A DNA stretch of 14,554 nucleotides from CALLVY01 sp937899855 (GCA_039820405.1 JBCBQC010000128.1:1-14554); one strand, 5' to 3'. Positions 6,984 through 14,376 are shown, counted from the stretch's first letter. Translations and numbers: made by a program. The notes: generated from the sequence alone by a model not told the origin.

Positions 6984-7973
6984 ATGACCGCGGCCAATTC
7001 CCCAGCGCTCGGAGTGCCCCATTTGTTTTTTCACGCCGATTATGACATCTCATTCTACGGCCTGGAAAAGCTACATCCCTTCGATTCCAAAAAATACGGT
7101 AAGGTCTGGCGGGCCCTCCGCGGCGCGGCCCTCCACCACGGGTCAGTCGACCGACCCGTTACCGAGGCGGAGCTGCTGCTGGTACACACCGAGGCCTACC
7201 TCGAAGAACTGCGCGCGCTTCCCTACCTGGCCCGGGCCCTGGAGCTGCCCTTCCTGCGCTCCCTGCCCCGCCGCCTGCTCGGCGTGGCCACCATCGATCG
7301 GATCGAAGCGGCGGTACTGCAGCCCATGCGCTTGGCCGTACGCGGCACCTACCTGGCGGCCCAGCGCAGCCTACAGACCGAAGGCTGGGCCATCAACCTG
7401 GGCGGCGGCTACCACCACGCGAATCGACACCGGGGCCACGGCTTTTGTCTGTACGCCGACGTCGCGATTGCCATCGAAAAACTGCGGCGGGATGGGGCCT
7501 TGGGCTCGGCGGATCGGGTCCTGCTCATCGACCTGGATGCGCACCAGGGCGACGGGCTGCAACACGTCTACCGCGACGATCCGCGCATCGTATTTCTGGA
7601 TTTTTTCAACGCGCAGATTTTTCCCCGTGATTCCATCGCTCGGGAGCGCATCGACTACGCGGTGCCCCTGCCGATGGCCTGTAAGGGCGCCCCCTATTTG
7701 GCTCAGTTGGACGAATGTTTGGAGCTGGTCTTGCGGGAGCCCTCCATCGCTCTGGTATTTTACATCGCGGGTACGGACGTCTTTCGGGAGGATCCACTGG
7801 GGGGGCTGGGGCTGAGTCGGGCGGACATTATCGAGCGGGATGCGCGGACGGTTCGGGCGGTACGGCGGCGGGGGCTGCCGCTGGTTTACCTGCTCGGGGG
7901 TGGGTATACGTACGAAAGTTCGGGGATTATTGCGGCGAGTCTACGACACTTGCTGCGTTCTGAGGGGGATTAG
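6984..7973 (+). CDS. Class IV (HDAC11-like) histone-deacetylase-family Zn hydrolase
   Basis: The 329-residue protein belongs to the arginase/deacetylase fold and matches the HDAC11-like class IV branch best, with YDISFYGLEKLHPFD at residues 20-34, AINLGGGYHHA (137-146), LLIDLDAHQGDG (180-191), AGTDVFREDPLGGLGLS (262-278) and LLGGGYTY (303-310). By analogy with HDAC8 the tandem histidines are His144-His145, the zinc ligands Asp185, His187 and Asp265, and the transition-state tyrosine Tyr308. All are present, so the enzyme should be active. No signal peptide is seen: it is cytoplasmic. Bacterial relatives deacylate proteins or small amines such as acetylpolyamines; human HDAC11 is an efficient long-chain fatty-acyl lysine hydrolase. 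Which of these applies cannot be told. It follows the GDPD gene by 52 bases and may share its transcript. The last about 200 bases are rich in G runs, unlike the start. Confidence 0.9.
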   Translation: MTAANSPALGVPHLFFHADYDISFYGLEKLHPFDSKKYGKVWRALRGAALHHGSVDRPVTEAELLLVHTEAYLEELRALPYLARALELPFLRSLPRRLLGVATIDRIEAAVLQPMRLAVRGTYLAAQRSLQTEGWAINLGGGYHHANRHRGHGFCLYADVAIAIEKLRRDGALGSADRVLLIDLDAHQGDGLQHVYRDDPRIVFLDFFNAQIFPRDSIARERIDYAVPLPMACKGAPYLAQLDECLELVLREPSIALVFYIAGTDVFREDPLGGLGLSRADIIERDARTVRAVRRRGLPLVYLLGGGYTYESSGIIAASLRHLLRSEGD

Positions 7974-8039
7974 GGGCTAAAATGTCAACCACTTGGGAGG
8001 ACCGCTTGTTGCTAAGAAAAAAGAAAAACCATTGATTCG

Positions 8040-8906
8040 ATGAGATTTGAATACACCGATCAAAAATTGGGGTCGATTTTTGGGCTGACCGATCACCTAC
8101 AAGTCGACGAAAAAGCCTTTTCCCTGCAAAAGGGAATCATCAAACTACTGTGGAACCGCAATCCCCATCCGGTCCGGGTATACGTCGACGACCTGGAAAT
8201 TGTCCTGCATCCCCAACAGGTCCTGTCTACCACCTTTTTTCAATACGTCCGTTACGAACGCGATAGCCCCCCGCTGACGGCCTTCCTGTTTAACCGCGAA
8301 TTTTACTGTATCGTCGATCACGACGAGGAGGTTTCCTGTAACGGGATCCTTTTCTTTGGGACCCAGGACCTGCCCATCATCAGCATCCCCAGCGGCCAGG
8401 TGCGCAAGTTCAGCATCTTGCTGGAGGTGATGGTGGAGGAATTCCAAACGCGGGACAACATCCAGGGCGACATGCTGCAAATGCTGCTCAAACGTTTGAT
8501 CATCATCTGCACCCGACTGGCCAAGGAGCAGCTGACCTTTCGCGAATTGGACCCGGGCCAGGTCGATACCGTCCGCCAGTTTAACGTACTGGTCGACGTC
8601 CACTTCAAAACCAAGCGCAAGGTCAAGGACTATTCCGATTTGATGCACAAATCTCCCAAGACCCTCTCCAACCTATTTGCCCTGTACAATCAAAAATCGC
8701 CCCAGCAAATCATCCAAGAACGGGTCGTACTGGAAGCCAAACGCTTGCTGTTGTTTACCGACAAACAAACCCAGGAGATCGCCTACGAACTTGGTTTTGA
8801 CGATCCCGGCTATTTTTCGCGTTATTTCAAGCGCATCGCGGGGAGTAGTCCCTCGGATTTTAAAGAAAAGAACCTCGTCGCCCGCAGTCCGGGCAATTTG
8901 TCCTAG
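8040..8906 (+). CDS. AraC-family transcriptional regulator
   Basis: A 288-residue regulator with an N-terminal effector/dimerisation region (about 1-135, beta-rich, with FSLQKGIIKLLWNRNPHPV suggesting a cupin-like fold) and a C-terminal AraC DNA-binding domain (about 185-276). Two helix-turn-helix units are visible: YSDLMHKSPKTLSNLFALY (198-216) and QEIAYELGFDDPGYFSRYFK (245-264), followed by the usual GSSPSDFKE. The gene stands alone on the plus strand, 66 bases after the deacetylase gene and 91 bases before an AhpD-like gene that it probably controls; the gap contains a 12-bp palindrome. Regulators of this layout are often found next to small AhpD/carboxymuconolactone-decarboxylase genes. 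The inducing ligand is unknown. Confidence 0.88.
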   Translation: MRFEYTDQKLGSIFGLTDHLQVDEKAFSLQKGIIKLLWNRNPHPVRVYVDDLEIVLHPQQVLSTTFFQYVRYERDSPPLTAFLFNREFYCIVDHDEEVSCNGILFFGTQDLPIISIPSGQVRKFSILLEVMVEEFQTRDNIQGDMLQMLLKRLIIICTRLAKEQLTFRELDPGQVDTVRQFNVLVDVHFKTKRKVKDYSDLMHKSPKTLSNLFALYNQKSPQQIIQERVVLEAKRLLLFTDKQTQEIAYELGFDDPGYFSRYFKRIAGSSPSDFKEKNLVARSPGNLS

Positions 8907-8919
8907 TGCCGGGGAAAAA

Positions 8920-8931
8920 GGTCCTAGGACC
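8920..8931. promoter_or_regulatory. 12-bp perfect palindrome between the AraC-type and AhpD-like genes
   Basis: GGTCCTAGGACC is a perfect palindrome 14 bases after the regulator's stop and 66 bases before the AhpD-like start. Outer arms TGCC (8907-8910) and GGCA (8937-8940) extend the dyad imperfectly. No T run follows, so a protein-binding site is more likely than a terminator. Confidence 0.4.
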
Positions 8932-8997
8932 CACCGGGCAGAATGGCTTTACTTTGCATTGTATTTAATCACAAAATCAATTAAAAAACAATTCATC

Positions 8998-9543
8998 ATG
9001 AAAGCTTTTCCCGTCCCGACCAAAGACCAAGTAAGTGCTGGTAACCAGGCCATCTTTGACAACCTGCAAAGCAAGCTGGGCTTCGTTCCCAACCTCTACG
9101 CGACCTTTGCTTACAACGATACGGCGCTGGGCGATTACCTGAACTTCCAAGGTCGCAAGAATACCCTGCGTGCCAAGGAGCGTGAGGTCATCAATTTGGT
9201 CGTCAGTCAGGTCAACGATTGCTCGTACTGCCTCGCCGCCCACACTGCCATGGGCAAAATGAATGGCTTTACGGACGAGCAAATCCTCGAAATCCGCGGG
9301 GGAAGCGCCAGCTTTGATGCCAAACTGGACGCCTTGGCCAAATTTACCCGAGAGACCACCATCCAACGCGGCAAGCCCAGCCCCGAAACCGTTGATGCCC
9401 TTTTTGCCGCGGGTTACAACGAAGCCAATTTAGTCGACATTTCGGTGACGATCGGTGATAAATTCATCAGCAATTTCCTTCACGGGATCACCCAAATTCC
9501 GGTGGACTTTCCCGCCGCCCCCGAGTTGGAAAGCGTAGCCTAG
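8998..9543 (+). CDS. AhpD-core / carboxymuconolactone decarboxylase family protein
   Basis: A 181-residue all-helical protein of the AhpD-like superfamily. The catalytic pattern is intact: Glu63, then Cys75 and Cys78 in DCSYCLAAH, and His82, giving the E-x11-C-x2-C-x3-H spacing of AhpD proton relay and redox cysteines. AhpD itself reduces peroxiredoxin AhpC/lipoyl partners, and stand-alone members of this size are usually annotated as peroxidase-related or carboxymuconolactone decarboxylase-like. The CxxC argues for the redox type and against a true decarboxylase. No signal peptide: cytoplasmic. The ATG at 8998 is preceded by an AT-rich leader, contrasting with the GC-rich coding DNA, as expected of a strong Bacteroidota promoter region. 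A 14-bp terminator stem follows the gene. It is probably regulated by the AraC-type protein upstream. The physiological partner is unknown. Confidence 0.88.
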   Translation: MKAFPVPTKDQVSAGNQAIFDNLQSKLGFVPNLYATFAYNDTALGDYLNFQGRKNTLRAKEREVINLVVSQVNDCSYCLAAHTAMGKMNGFTDEQILEIRGGSASFDAKLDALAKFTRETTIQRGKPSPETVDALFAAGYNEANLVDISVTIGDKFISNFLHGITQIPVDFPAAPELESVA

Positions 9544-9560
9544 TACGTCCTAGTACGTCC
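9541..9560. repeat. Tandem 10-bp duplication at the stop codon
   Basis: TAGTACGTCC occurs twice head to tail, beginning with the TAG stop codon of the AhpD-like gene. The second copy lies wholly in the untranslated region. It looks like a small replication slippage event or a paired protein site. Confidence 0.5.
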
Positions 9561-9604
9561 CGCTCCACAGCCCATTGTGGGCACCCGTTTCTGGTCTCCA
9601 TCTT

Positions 9605-9643
9605 CATCCATACCCTCCCCGGAGGGTATGGATGTTTATTTTG
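9605..9643 (+). terminator. Strong terminator after the AhpD-like gene
   Basis: CATCCATACCCTCC (9605-9618) and GGAGGGTATGGATG (9621-9634) form a perfect 14-bp stem with a 2-base spacer (in practice a 4-base or larger loop), followed by TTTATTTT. It lies 61 bases after the stop at 9543. A weaker hairpin GCCCA-TTG-TGGGC (9570-9582) lies between. Confidence 0.85.
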
Positions 9644-9646
9644 GAC

Positions 9647-9680
9647 AAAAAAAAGAGCCCCGACCGGAGCCGGGACACTC
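9647..9680 (-). terminator. Terminator for the outer membrane receptor gene
   Basis: On the minus strand a GC-rich hairpin (arms about 9671-9676 and 9657-9662, CGGG/CCCG core) is followed directly by GGCTC and eight Ts (the A run at 9647-9654). It lies 47-80 bases beyond the receptor's stop and faces the plus-strand terminator, so the two convergent transcripts are insulated. Confidence 0.75.
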
Positions 9681-9726
9681 AACAGTGTACAAATTTTTTT
9701 GCTGCCAACTCGCTCGCTCGCTGGGC

Positions 9727-12132
9727 TCAATTGTTGGCCCGTCGTTGGACCTCCTCCGAACCCGCCCGCCGGGGTGCACGGGTTTTGAGTTTTTGGTTGC
9801 CAAAGGGCGTGGAAAACGAAAGTCGGACGATGTTCCCCTCCAAATCGTAGTTCCAATCGTAGAAGAAATCGGGCTGGTCGGCGGTGAGTCCGAAAAAGGA
9901 ACCCGTATCGAACAGGTCGTACCAGGACAAGGCCAACTTGGCGCCATTTTTAAACTGCTTTTGTAGGCCCATCCCGAAGGAAACGCGCGCCCGCCAGTAG
10001 GTCAGTCCGTTGTTGATTCGCGAGTTCCACCGGCTGGTGAATTCGGCTTCCCAACTGTCCGCAAAGCGGAAGGTCTGGGTAAGATTCGCGGTACCGTTGA
10101 AGGCGCTCACTTCGATGACCTGTCCGTCGAGCAGGGGCTGGTCGCGTTGCCAAAAGCCGTTGAAGTTGTAGCGGGAGGACCAGAACTTGGTAAAGGTCAG
10201 GGGAAAGCTCAGGTTGGCGCCCAGGGTCTGTCGGCGGTTGATGTTGCGGGGGCTGAGGATCAACAGCTTGCGTTCGCGGTCGATGTCGGGCTGCCCCCAG
10301 GAAATAGGGTTTTGCTCATCGGTGTAGGCCAGGGACAGCAGCCAGGTGCCCAGCGACAGGTCGACTTGTGCGCTGCGGCTGATGCCCGGTAGGGTGTTGA
10401 AATTGCCCGCGAGGATGGAGTTGATGTCGAAAAAGTAAAAGGCGGGGGCCAGGGTCTGGAAGCTGGGGCGGTTGATGCGTTCGTTGTAGCTGAGGGTCAG
10501 TTTGTTGGTTTCGCCCAGTTGGTAATTGATCGATAGACTGGGGAAGAGGCGGCTCAGATCGCGGTCGATCAAGGGGCCGTCCCGATCGGAATCGAGTACG
10601 CTGTTGGAATATTCAAAGCGCAGCCCGGCCCTAAAACCCCATCGGGGCGACCAATTGCCTTCGGCTGAGAGGTAGGCGGCCAAGATGTCTTCGCGCATGG
10701 TGATGCGATCGGTAAAGAGGGGATCATCAAAGGCCACGGGGCTCAAGTAGCTCAAGCGGGTATCGTTGGCCAAGTCGGCCAGGGTGGCTTTGGCCCCGGC
10801 CTGCCAGCGGACCGAACCTCCCCAGGGAGCCTCGTAATCCACTCGGGCAACGTGAAAACGCAGGGGTGTCTCCTTGGTCGACTCAAAACGGCTGCTTTCC
10901 GTTTCCCCCGCGCGGAAGGTCAGACTTTGGTAATTGGTGGGGTTGTCGATGAAATAGCTCAGGTAGTCGTAATCGACAGATAGTTTTTGGTCGGTGTTGA
11001 AGCGGTAGGTAAAATGGTTACTCACCATATAGTGATCGGTATTGTTGATCTCCTGGCTGGTCAATTCGATGCGGTCGATATTGCTGAAGGGCACGAAATA
11101 ATCGGTGCTGGCCCGGGCATTGGCCAGGTCCCAGCGTCGTAGGGAGCCAGCGACGAAGGTACTCCAGGAGGCCTTAGCCCCCAGCTCCAAATCAGCCCCG
11201 ATGCGACCGCTGTGCATACCGATGTAGGCGGGACGGCGATTGTCCTGGCGGGAATCCAGCTGCTGATTGGGGTATTGAATGCGGGAGCGTAACTCAAAGT
11301 CCTGATTGGTGTGATTGTGGTCGGTGGAGAAATTACCAAATAGGTGGAGCCCTCCGCGCTTCCAGTTAAAATTTCCGCTGGCCCCGTACTTGCCCCGCTG
11401 TCCGTAGCCACCAAAGACGTTGAGCTGCCCGTTGACCCCCCGTTCGTCGTTTTCGATCAAAACCAGGTTGATGACGCCCCCGTCGCCATCCGCATCGTAG
11501 CTGGCCGGCGGATTGTTGATCAACTCGATCCGTTGGAGATTGCCCTCCGGCATGGCCGCCAGCATCTGGACGAGGGCCTCGGCATCCAATCGCGTGCGTT
11601 TGCCATTGATGGCTACGATGACCCCACTTTTGCCCATGAGCGATAGGGTATTGTTGAGCCGGTCGACATTGACCCCCGGGGCCCGCTCCAAGATTTCGAG
11701 GGCATTGGCACCGGCTGAGGCGGCACTATTCTGGATATTGACCACCGTACGGTCGGCCCGGCGTTCAAAAACGGGTTTTTTGGCCACCACCGAGACTTCC
11801 TCCAACATAGCGGCATCCGTGGCGAGTAAAATATCGGGAAGCAGCAGATCCGCCGTGTCCAGCTCCAGGGACTGTTCCCAATCGCGGTAGCCCACCATAC
11901 TGACTTGCAGGCGGTAAGATCCGGGCGCCAGGGAATTCAGTACAAAGGCCCCTTGATCGTCGGAGACGGCTCCCTTGAGGAGTTCCGTACCTTCCGACGG
12001 GAGGAGCAGGACATTGGCGTAGGCGAGCACCCGGTGGGCTTCGTCTACCAGGTTGCCCTGGATGCGGTACTGGGCGGGGACTAAGAGGGGCAATAGAAAA
12101 AGAAAACTAAGCAGTGTGGTTTGACGGATCAT
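9727..12132 (-). CDS. TonB-dependent-receptor-like outer membrane beta-barrel protein (family 3 barrel)
   Basis: An 801-residue outer membrane protein from the ATG at 12132: MIRQTTLLSFLFLLPLLVPA is a clear signal peptide cleaved before QYRIQG. Residues about 22-100 form a carboxypeptidase-regulatory-like domain (IQGNLVDEAHRVLAYANVLL, SDDQGAFVL, GSYRLQVSMVGY). Residues about 125-225 are a plug domain (NALEILERAPGVNVD, LSLMGKSGVIVAINGKR, RIELINNPPASYDADGDGG). The rest is a beta-barrel of alternating aromatic strands ending FSTPFGNQKLKTR with a short basic tail, as in the 'outer membrane beta-barrel protein family 3' receptors of Bacteroidota. The frame stays open upstream to 12354, but that 74-residue extension is basic, Pro-rich and precedes the signal peptide, so it is rejected. 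No SusD partner lies downstream; the gene is alone and convergent to the AhpD-like gene. The substrate is unknown. The divergent LytSR pair may regulate it. Confidence 0.92.
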   Translation of the reverse strand: MIRQTTLLSFLFLLPLLVPAQYRIQGNLVDEAHRVLAYANVLLLPSEGTELLKGAVSDDQGAFVLNSLAPGSYRLQVSMVGYRDWEQSLELDTADLLLPDILLATDAAMLEEVSVVAKKPVFERRADRTVVNIQNSAASAGANALEILERAPGVNVDRLNNTLSLMGKSGVIVAINGKRTRLDAEALVQMLAAMPEGNLQRIELINNPPASYDADGDGGVINLVLIENDERGVNGQLNVFGGYGQRGKYGASGNFNWKRGGLHLFGNFSTDHNHTNQDFELRSRIQYPNQQLDSRQDNRRPAYIGMHSGRIGADLELGAKASWSTFVAGSLRRWDLANARASTDYFVPFSNIDRIELTSQEINNTDHYMVSNHFTYRFNTDQKLSVDYDYLSYFIDNPTNYQSLTFRAGETESSRFESTKETPLRFHVARVDYEAPWGGSVRWQAGAKATLADLANDTRLSYLSPVAFDDPLFTDRITMREDILAAYLSAEGNWSPRWGFRAGLRFEYSNSVLDSDRDGPLIDRDLSRLFPSLSINYQLGETNKLTLSYNERINRPSFQTLAPAFYFFDINSILAGNFNTLPGISRSAQVDLSLGTWLLSLAYTDEQNPISWGQPDIDRERKLLILSPRNINRRQTLGANLSFPLTFTKFWSSRYNFNGFWQRDQPLLDGQVIEVSAFNGTANLTQTFRFADSWEAEFTSRWNSRINNGLTYWRARVSFGMGLQKQFKNGAKLALSWYDLFDTGSFFGLTADQPDFFYDWNYDLEGNIVRLSFSTPFGNQKLKTRAPRRAGSEEVQRRANN

Positions 12133-12212
12133 CGGAGTTTTTTTAAATTGATTTGCTACAAAGAAAAGGGCCCCATAGCAAGCGCGCCGGAGATCGGGAC
12201 GAGGGGTGGGCC

Positions 12213-12316
12213 AAAAGGGACCGGCGGGTAGAAAGGCTCCTTTTGACCTCCGGGGGAGCGTCTGGCGGGGGCATTGGGGCTTCCCACGGGGCGCCAAACG
12301 GTCGACGGTCCCTTTT
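12213..12316. repeat. 11-bp perfect inverted repeat in the divergent region
   Basis: AAAAGGGACCG (12213-12223) is the exact reverse complement of CGGTCCCTTTT (12306-12316), with 82 bases between. The left arm points toward the receptor gene and the right arm is the first repeat of the candidate LytTR operator, so the same regulator could bind both sides. Confidence 0.55.
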
Positions 12317-12337
12317 TTAGGGTCGTTGGTCCTTTTT
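12306..12337 (+). promoter_or_regulatory. Candidate LytTR operator: two GGTCC(C)TTTTT repeats 21 bp apart
   Basis: CGGTCCCTTTTTT (12306-12318) and TTGGTCCTTTTT (12326-12337) place their GGTCC cores at 12307 and 12328, exactly 21 bp apart. LytTR-domain regulators such as AgrA bind pairs of about 9-bp direct repeats with this two-helical-turn spacing. The site lies about 110 bases before the kinase start. Confidence 0.4.
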
Positions 12338-12446
12338 CCGATGCTCGGCCCCACTGGGGAATGAGCTTTGCCTTATAATGGGGAAGCAATTTTGTCAGCT
12401 CGCGGAGCGCTCGTTCGCTACGCATCTTAAAAAAGCATCGTGCCCG

Positions 12447-13526
12447 ATGAATCCCTTTCGCAAATACGACTCCTGGACCGCCGAGCGCATTTCCCGTCAC
12501 CTGTTATACTGGGGGCTCTGGGGGCTTTTTTACGTCACCATCAACTACCTGACCAAGCACCACGACGATCTGGTCTTGTGGAAATGGGTGGTTTGGGAAC
12601 TGACGGTGATCCCCATCAAGGCGGGCTGTGCCTATTTCATCGCCTACGGGATCATGCCCCGCTACCTGTACCGGCACCGCTACTTCGAATTTGTGGCCTG
12701 GTCGGCCCTCACCGCCATCGTTTTTGGCGCCCTGCTCTACAGCACCTACGTCCAGATCATCTATCCCTACCTGCTCCAGGCCCCGGTCAAGACCGCCAGT
12801 TTTCTCAGTAGCTTTATCTACAAGGGCCTGGAGCTGATCCACATTACGGCCCTGGTATTGTGCATCAAGTTTTTCCAAAACCACCTCCACGAGCAGTCGG
12901 TCAGCAACCGCCTGAAGGAACAAAAAACGGCGGCGGAGCTGCGTTACCTCAAAAATCAAATCCAGCCGCATTTCCTGTTCAACACCCTCAACAACCTCTA
13001 CGGTATGGTGTTATCGCGGGACGAGGCGGCGCCCCAAACCATCGTCAAGCTGTCCGACATGCTGAGCTACATGCTCTACGAATCGGAGGGCCCCCTGGTG
13101 GATTTACAGGAGGAACTGGATCATTTGGAAAACTTTATTGCCCTCGAACGGCTCCGCTACGATCGCAAACTCGATCTGGTTTACGAACGGGGGGAGGTGC
13201 CACTGGGTCTGGAAATCGCTCCCTTGATGCTCCTGCCCTTTGTAGAAAATGCCTTCAAACACGGGCCTGCCAAGGAGGAGGGGCGTTCGCAAATCGACAT
13301 TGCCCTGATCGTGCGGGAGGAGGTGCTGCATTTTTGCATCAAAAATACCTACGTCGAGGCCGAGATCGACCAGCACATTCGGTCGGGCATCGGGCTGGCC
13401 AACGTCCAACAGCGGTTGGATTTGCTCTATCCCGATCGGCATCGGCTCGAACTGCGCAAGGGCGCTCGCTTTGAGGTACACCTTGAGATTGACCTGACTA
13501 ACAAGCCTTTATGGACCGCAAGTTAA
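12447..13526 (+). CDS. LytS-type sensor histidine kinase
   Basis: A 359-residue membrane kinase from the ATG at 12447. Four hydrophobic segments (about 19-36, 48-71, 84-104 and 123-143) form the membrane sensor, with no large extracytoplasmic loop. A short coiled stretch (about 145-168) leads to the His_kinase domain, with KNQIQPHFLFNTLNNLYG (169-186) carrying the phosphoacceptor His175. The ATPase part has MLLPFVENAFKHG (261-273, Asn268 in the N box) and the glycine box SGIGLANVQQRL (313-324). This is the four-helix LytS/YehU-like architecture common in Bacteroidota. An ATG at 12378 would add 23 residues, but they lack family similarity and the candidate promoter elements overlap them, so 12447 is preferred. 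The 3' end overlaps the response regulator by 16 bases, so the pair is co-translated. The signal sensed is unknown. Confidence 0.92.
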   Translation: MNPFRKYDSWTAERISRHLLYWGLWGLFYVTINYLTKHHDDLVLWKWVVWELTVIPIKAGCAYFIAYGIMPRYLYRHRYFEFVAWSALTAIVFGALLYSTYVQIIYPYLLQAPVKTASFLSSFIYKGLELIHITALVLCIKFFQNHLHEQSVSNRLKEQKTAAELRYLKNQIQPHFLFNTLNNLYGMVLSRDEAAPQTIVKLSDMLSYMLYESEGPLVDLQEELDHLENFIALERLRYDRKLDLVYERGEVPLGLEIAPLMLLPFVENAFKHGPAKEEGRSQIDIALIVREEVLHFCIKNTYVEAEIDQHIRSGIGLANVQQRLDLLYPDRHRLELRKGARFEVHLEIDLTNKPLWTAS

Positions 13527-14233
13527 AGTGTATGATCGTCGACGATGAGGAGATGGCCACCCGGGTCATCGAATCCCACCTGGCCCACGTCGAGGAATTG
13601 GAGCTGGTGGGCATTTACCACAGTGGGGTAGAGGCTTACCTGGCCCTCGATCAGCTGGAGGTCGACGTCCTGTTTTTGGACATTCAAATGCCCAAGATGA
13701 CTGGCCTTTCCCTTCTCAAACGGCGGAAAAATCCCCCCCTGACCGTGCTCACCACCGCTCACCGCGACTACGCCCTCGATGGGTTTGACCTCGACGTGGT
13801 CGATTACCTGCTCAAGCCAATCGGGATCGAACGCTTTTTACAAACCGTCAGCAAACTCCGCCGGCTAGTGGAGGGAACGGGCGATGGGGTTCCCGCCACC
13901 GCTCCTCCCGCCGTCAAAGACCACCTTTTTGTCAAGGCCAATCGCAATTTCGTCAAGCTGTTTTTTCGCGACATCCTCTTTGTGGAGGCCATCAAAAACC
14001 ACGTCCGCATCAGCACCACCGAGGGCTCCTACATCAGCCTGATCAGCATCACCGACTTTGGCGCCAAGCTACCCGCCGTCGATTTTATCCGGGTGCACCG
14101 CTCTTTTCTCATCAACATCCGCCGCATCGACACCTACGGCGCTCAGCACATTCGGATTCGGACGACCGATATCCCAATTGGGCGTTCCTACAAAGAGCAG
14201 GTCCGCCAACACCTACAACAAAAACTGGGTTAG
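13511..14233 (+). CDS. LytTR-family response regulator
   Basis: A 240-residue response regulator, partner of the overlapping kinase. Residues 5-115 are the receiver: CMIVDDEE (Asp11, Asp12), phosphoacceptor Asp57 in FLDIQMPKMTG, Thr81 in VLTTAHRDYA and Lys102 in YLLKPI. A Pro/Ala linker (123-135) joins a LytTR DNA-binding domain (137-239): DHLFVKANRNFVKLFFRDILFVEA, then NHVRISTTEG, then FIRVHRSFLIN, and the ending IPIGRSYKEQVRQHL. LytTR domains bind direct repeats about 21 bp apart; such a pair lies upstream of the kinase gene. Likely targets are this operon and the divergent outer membrane receptor, an inference from position and repeats. Confidence 0.93.
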   Translation: MDRKLKCMIVDDEEMATRVIESHLAHVEELELVGIYHSGVEAYLALDQLEVDVLFLDIQMPKMTGLSLLKRRKNPPLTVLTTAHRDYALDGFDLDVVDYLLKPIGIERFLQTVSKLRRLVEGTGDGVPATAPPAVKDHLFVKANRNFVKLFFRDILFVEAIKNHVRISTTEGSYISLISITDFGAKLPAVDFIRVHRSFLINIRRIDTYGAQHIRIRTTDIPIGRSYKEQVRQHLQQKLG

Positions 14234-14359
14234 GCCCAAGGTGGTGTCTCATCCATGTTTTTGGAGGAAGATGGATTGGATTTGCCGATGAGTAGCGATC
14301 GGGACTGGCGCGGGGAAAACGCCCTTTGGGGCACCGTTGGGAATAGAATTTCGGGAGTA

Positions 14360-14376
14360 AATGCTAAAAAAGCATT
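14360..14376. repeat. Small AT-rich inverted repeat
   Basis: AATGCT (14360-14365) and AGCATT (14371-14376) are perfect arms around AAAAA, in the 230-base gap after the response regulator. With no T run after it on the plus strand it is a poor terminator; a binding site or chance are both possible. Confidence 0.3.

Larger units (their letters stand above)
12133..12446. promoter_or_regulatory. Divergent control region between the receptor and the LytS/LytTR genes
   Basis: These 314 bases carry no convincing gene. For the receptor, TTTCTTTG on the minus strand (12159-12166) is one mismatch from TAnnTTTG, 27 bases before the ATG. For the kinase, TTTG (12367-12370), TATAAT (12374-12379) and CAATTTTG (12387-12394, one mismatch to the -7 consensus) lie 53-80 bases before its start. 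The middle holds an 11-bp inverted repeat and a pair of direct repeats, listed separately. Confidence 0.5.

Noticed and set aside
7042..7815. 257-residue plus-strand frame inside the deacetylase-family gene
   Set aside because: Ser/Thr/Arg/Pro-rich out-of-frame shadow produced by GC-rich codons; the real frame has a full HDAC active site.
4144..7973. The cluster as a complete known anti-phage system
   Set aside because: No nuclease, NTPase, TIR, cyclase or protease effector is present, and GDPD and HDAC11-like enzymes have ordinary metabolic explanations; only the first gene pair is flagged.
12133..12354. 74-residue N-terminal extension of the outer membrane receptor
   Set aside because: It would bury the signal peptide and has a Pro/Arg/Lys-rich, intergenic-like composition containing inverted repeats.
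12378..12446. Upstream start of the LytS-type kinase
   Set aside because: The 23 extra residues resemble nothing in the family and overlap TATAAT and CAATTTTG promoter-like elements.
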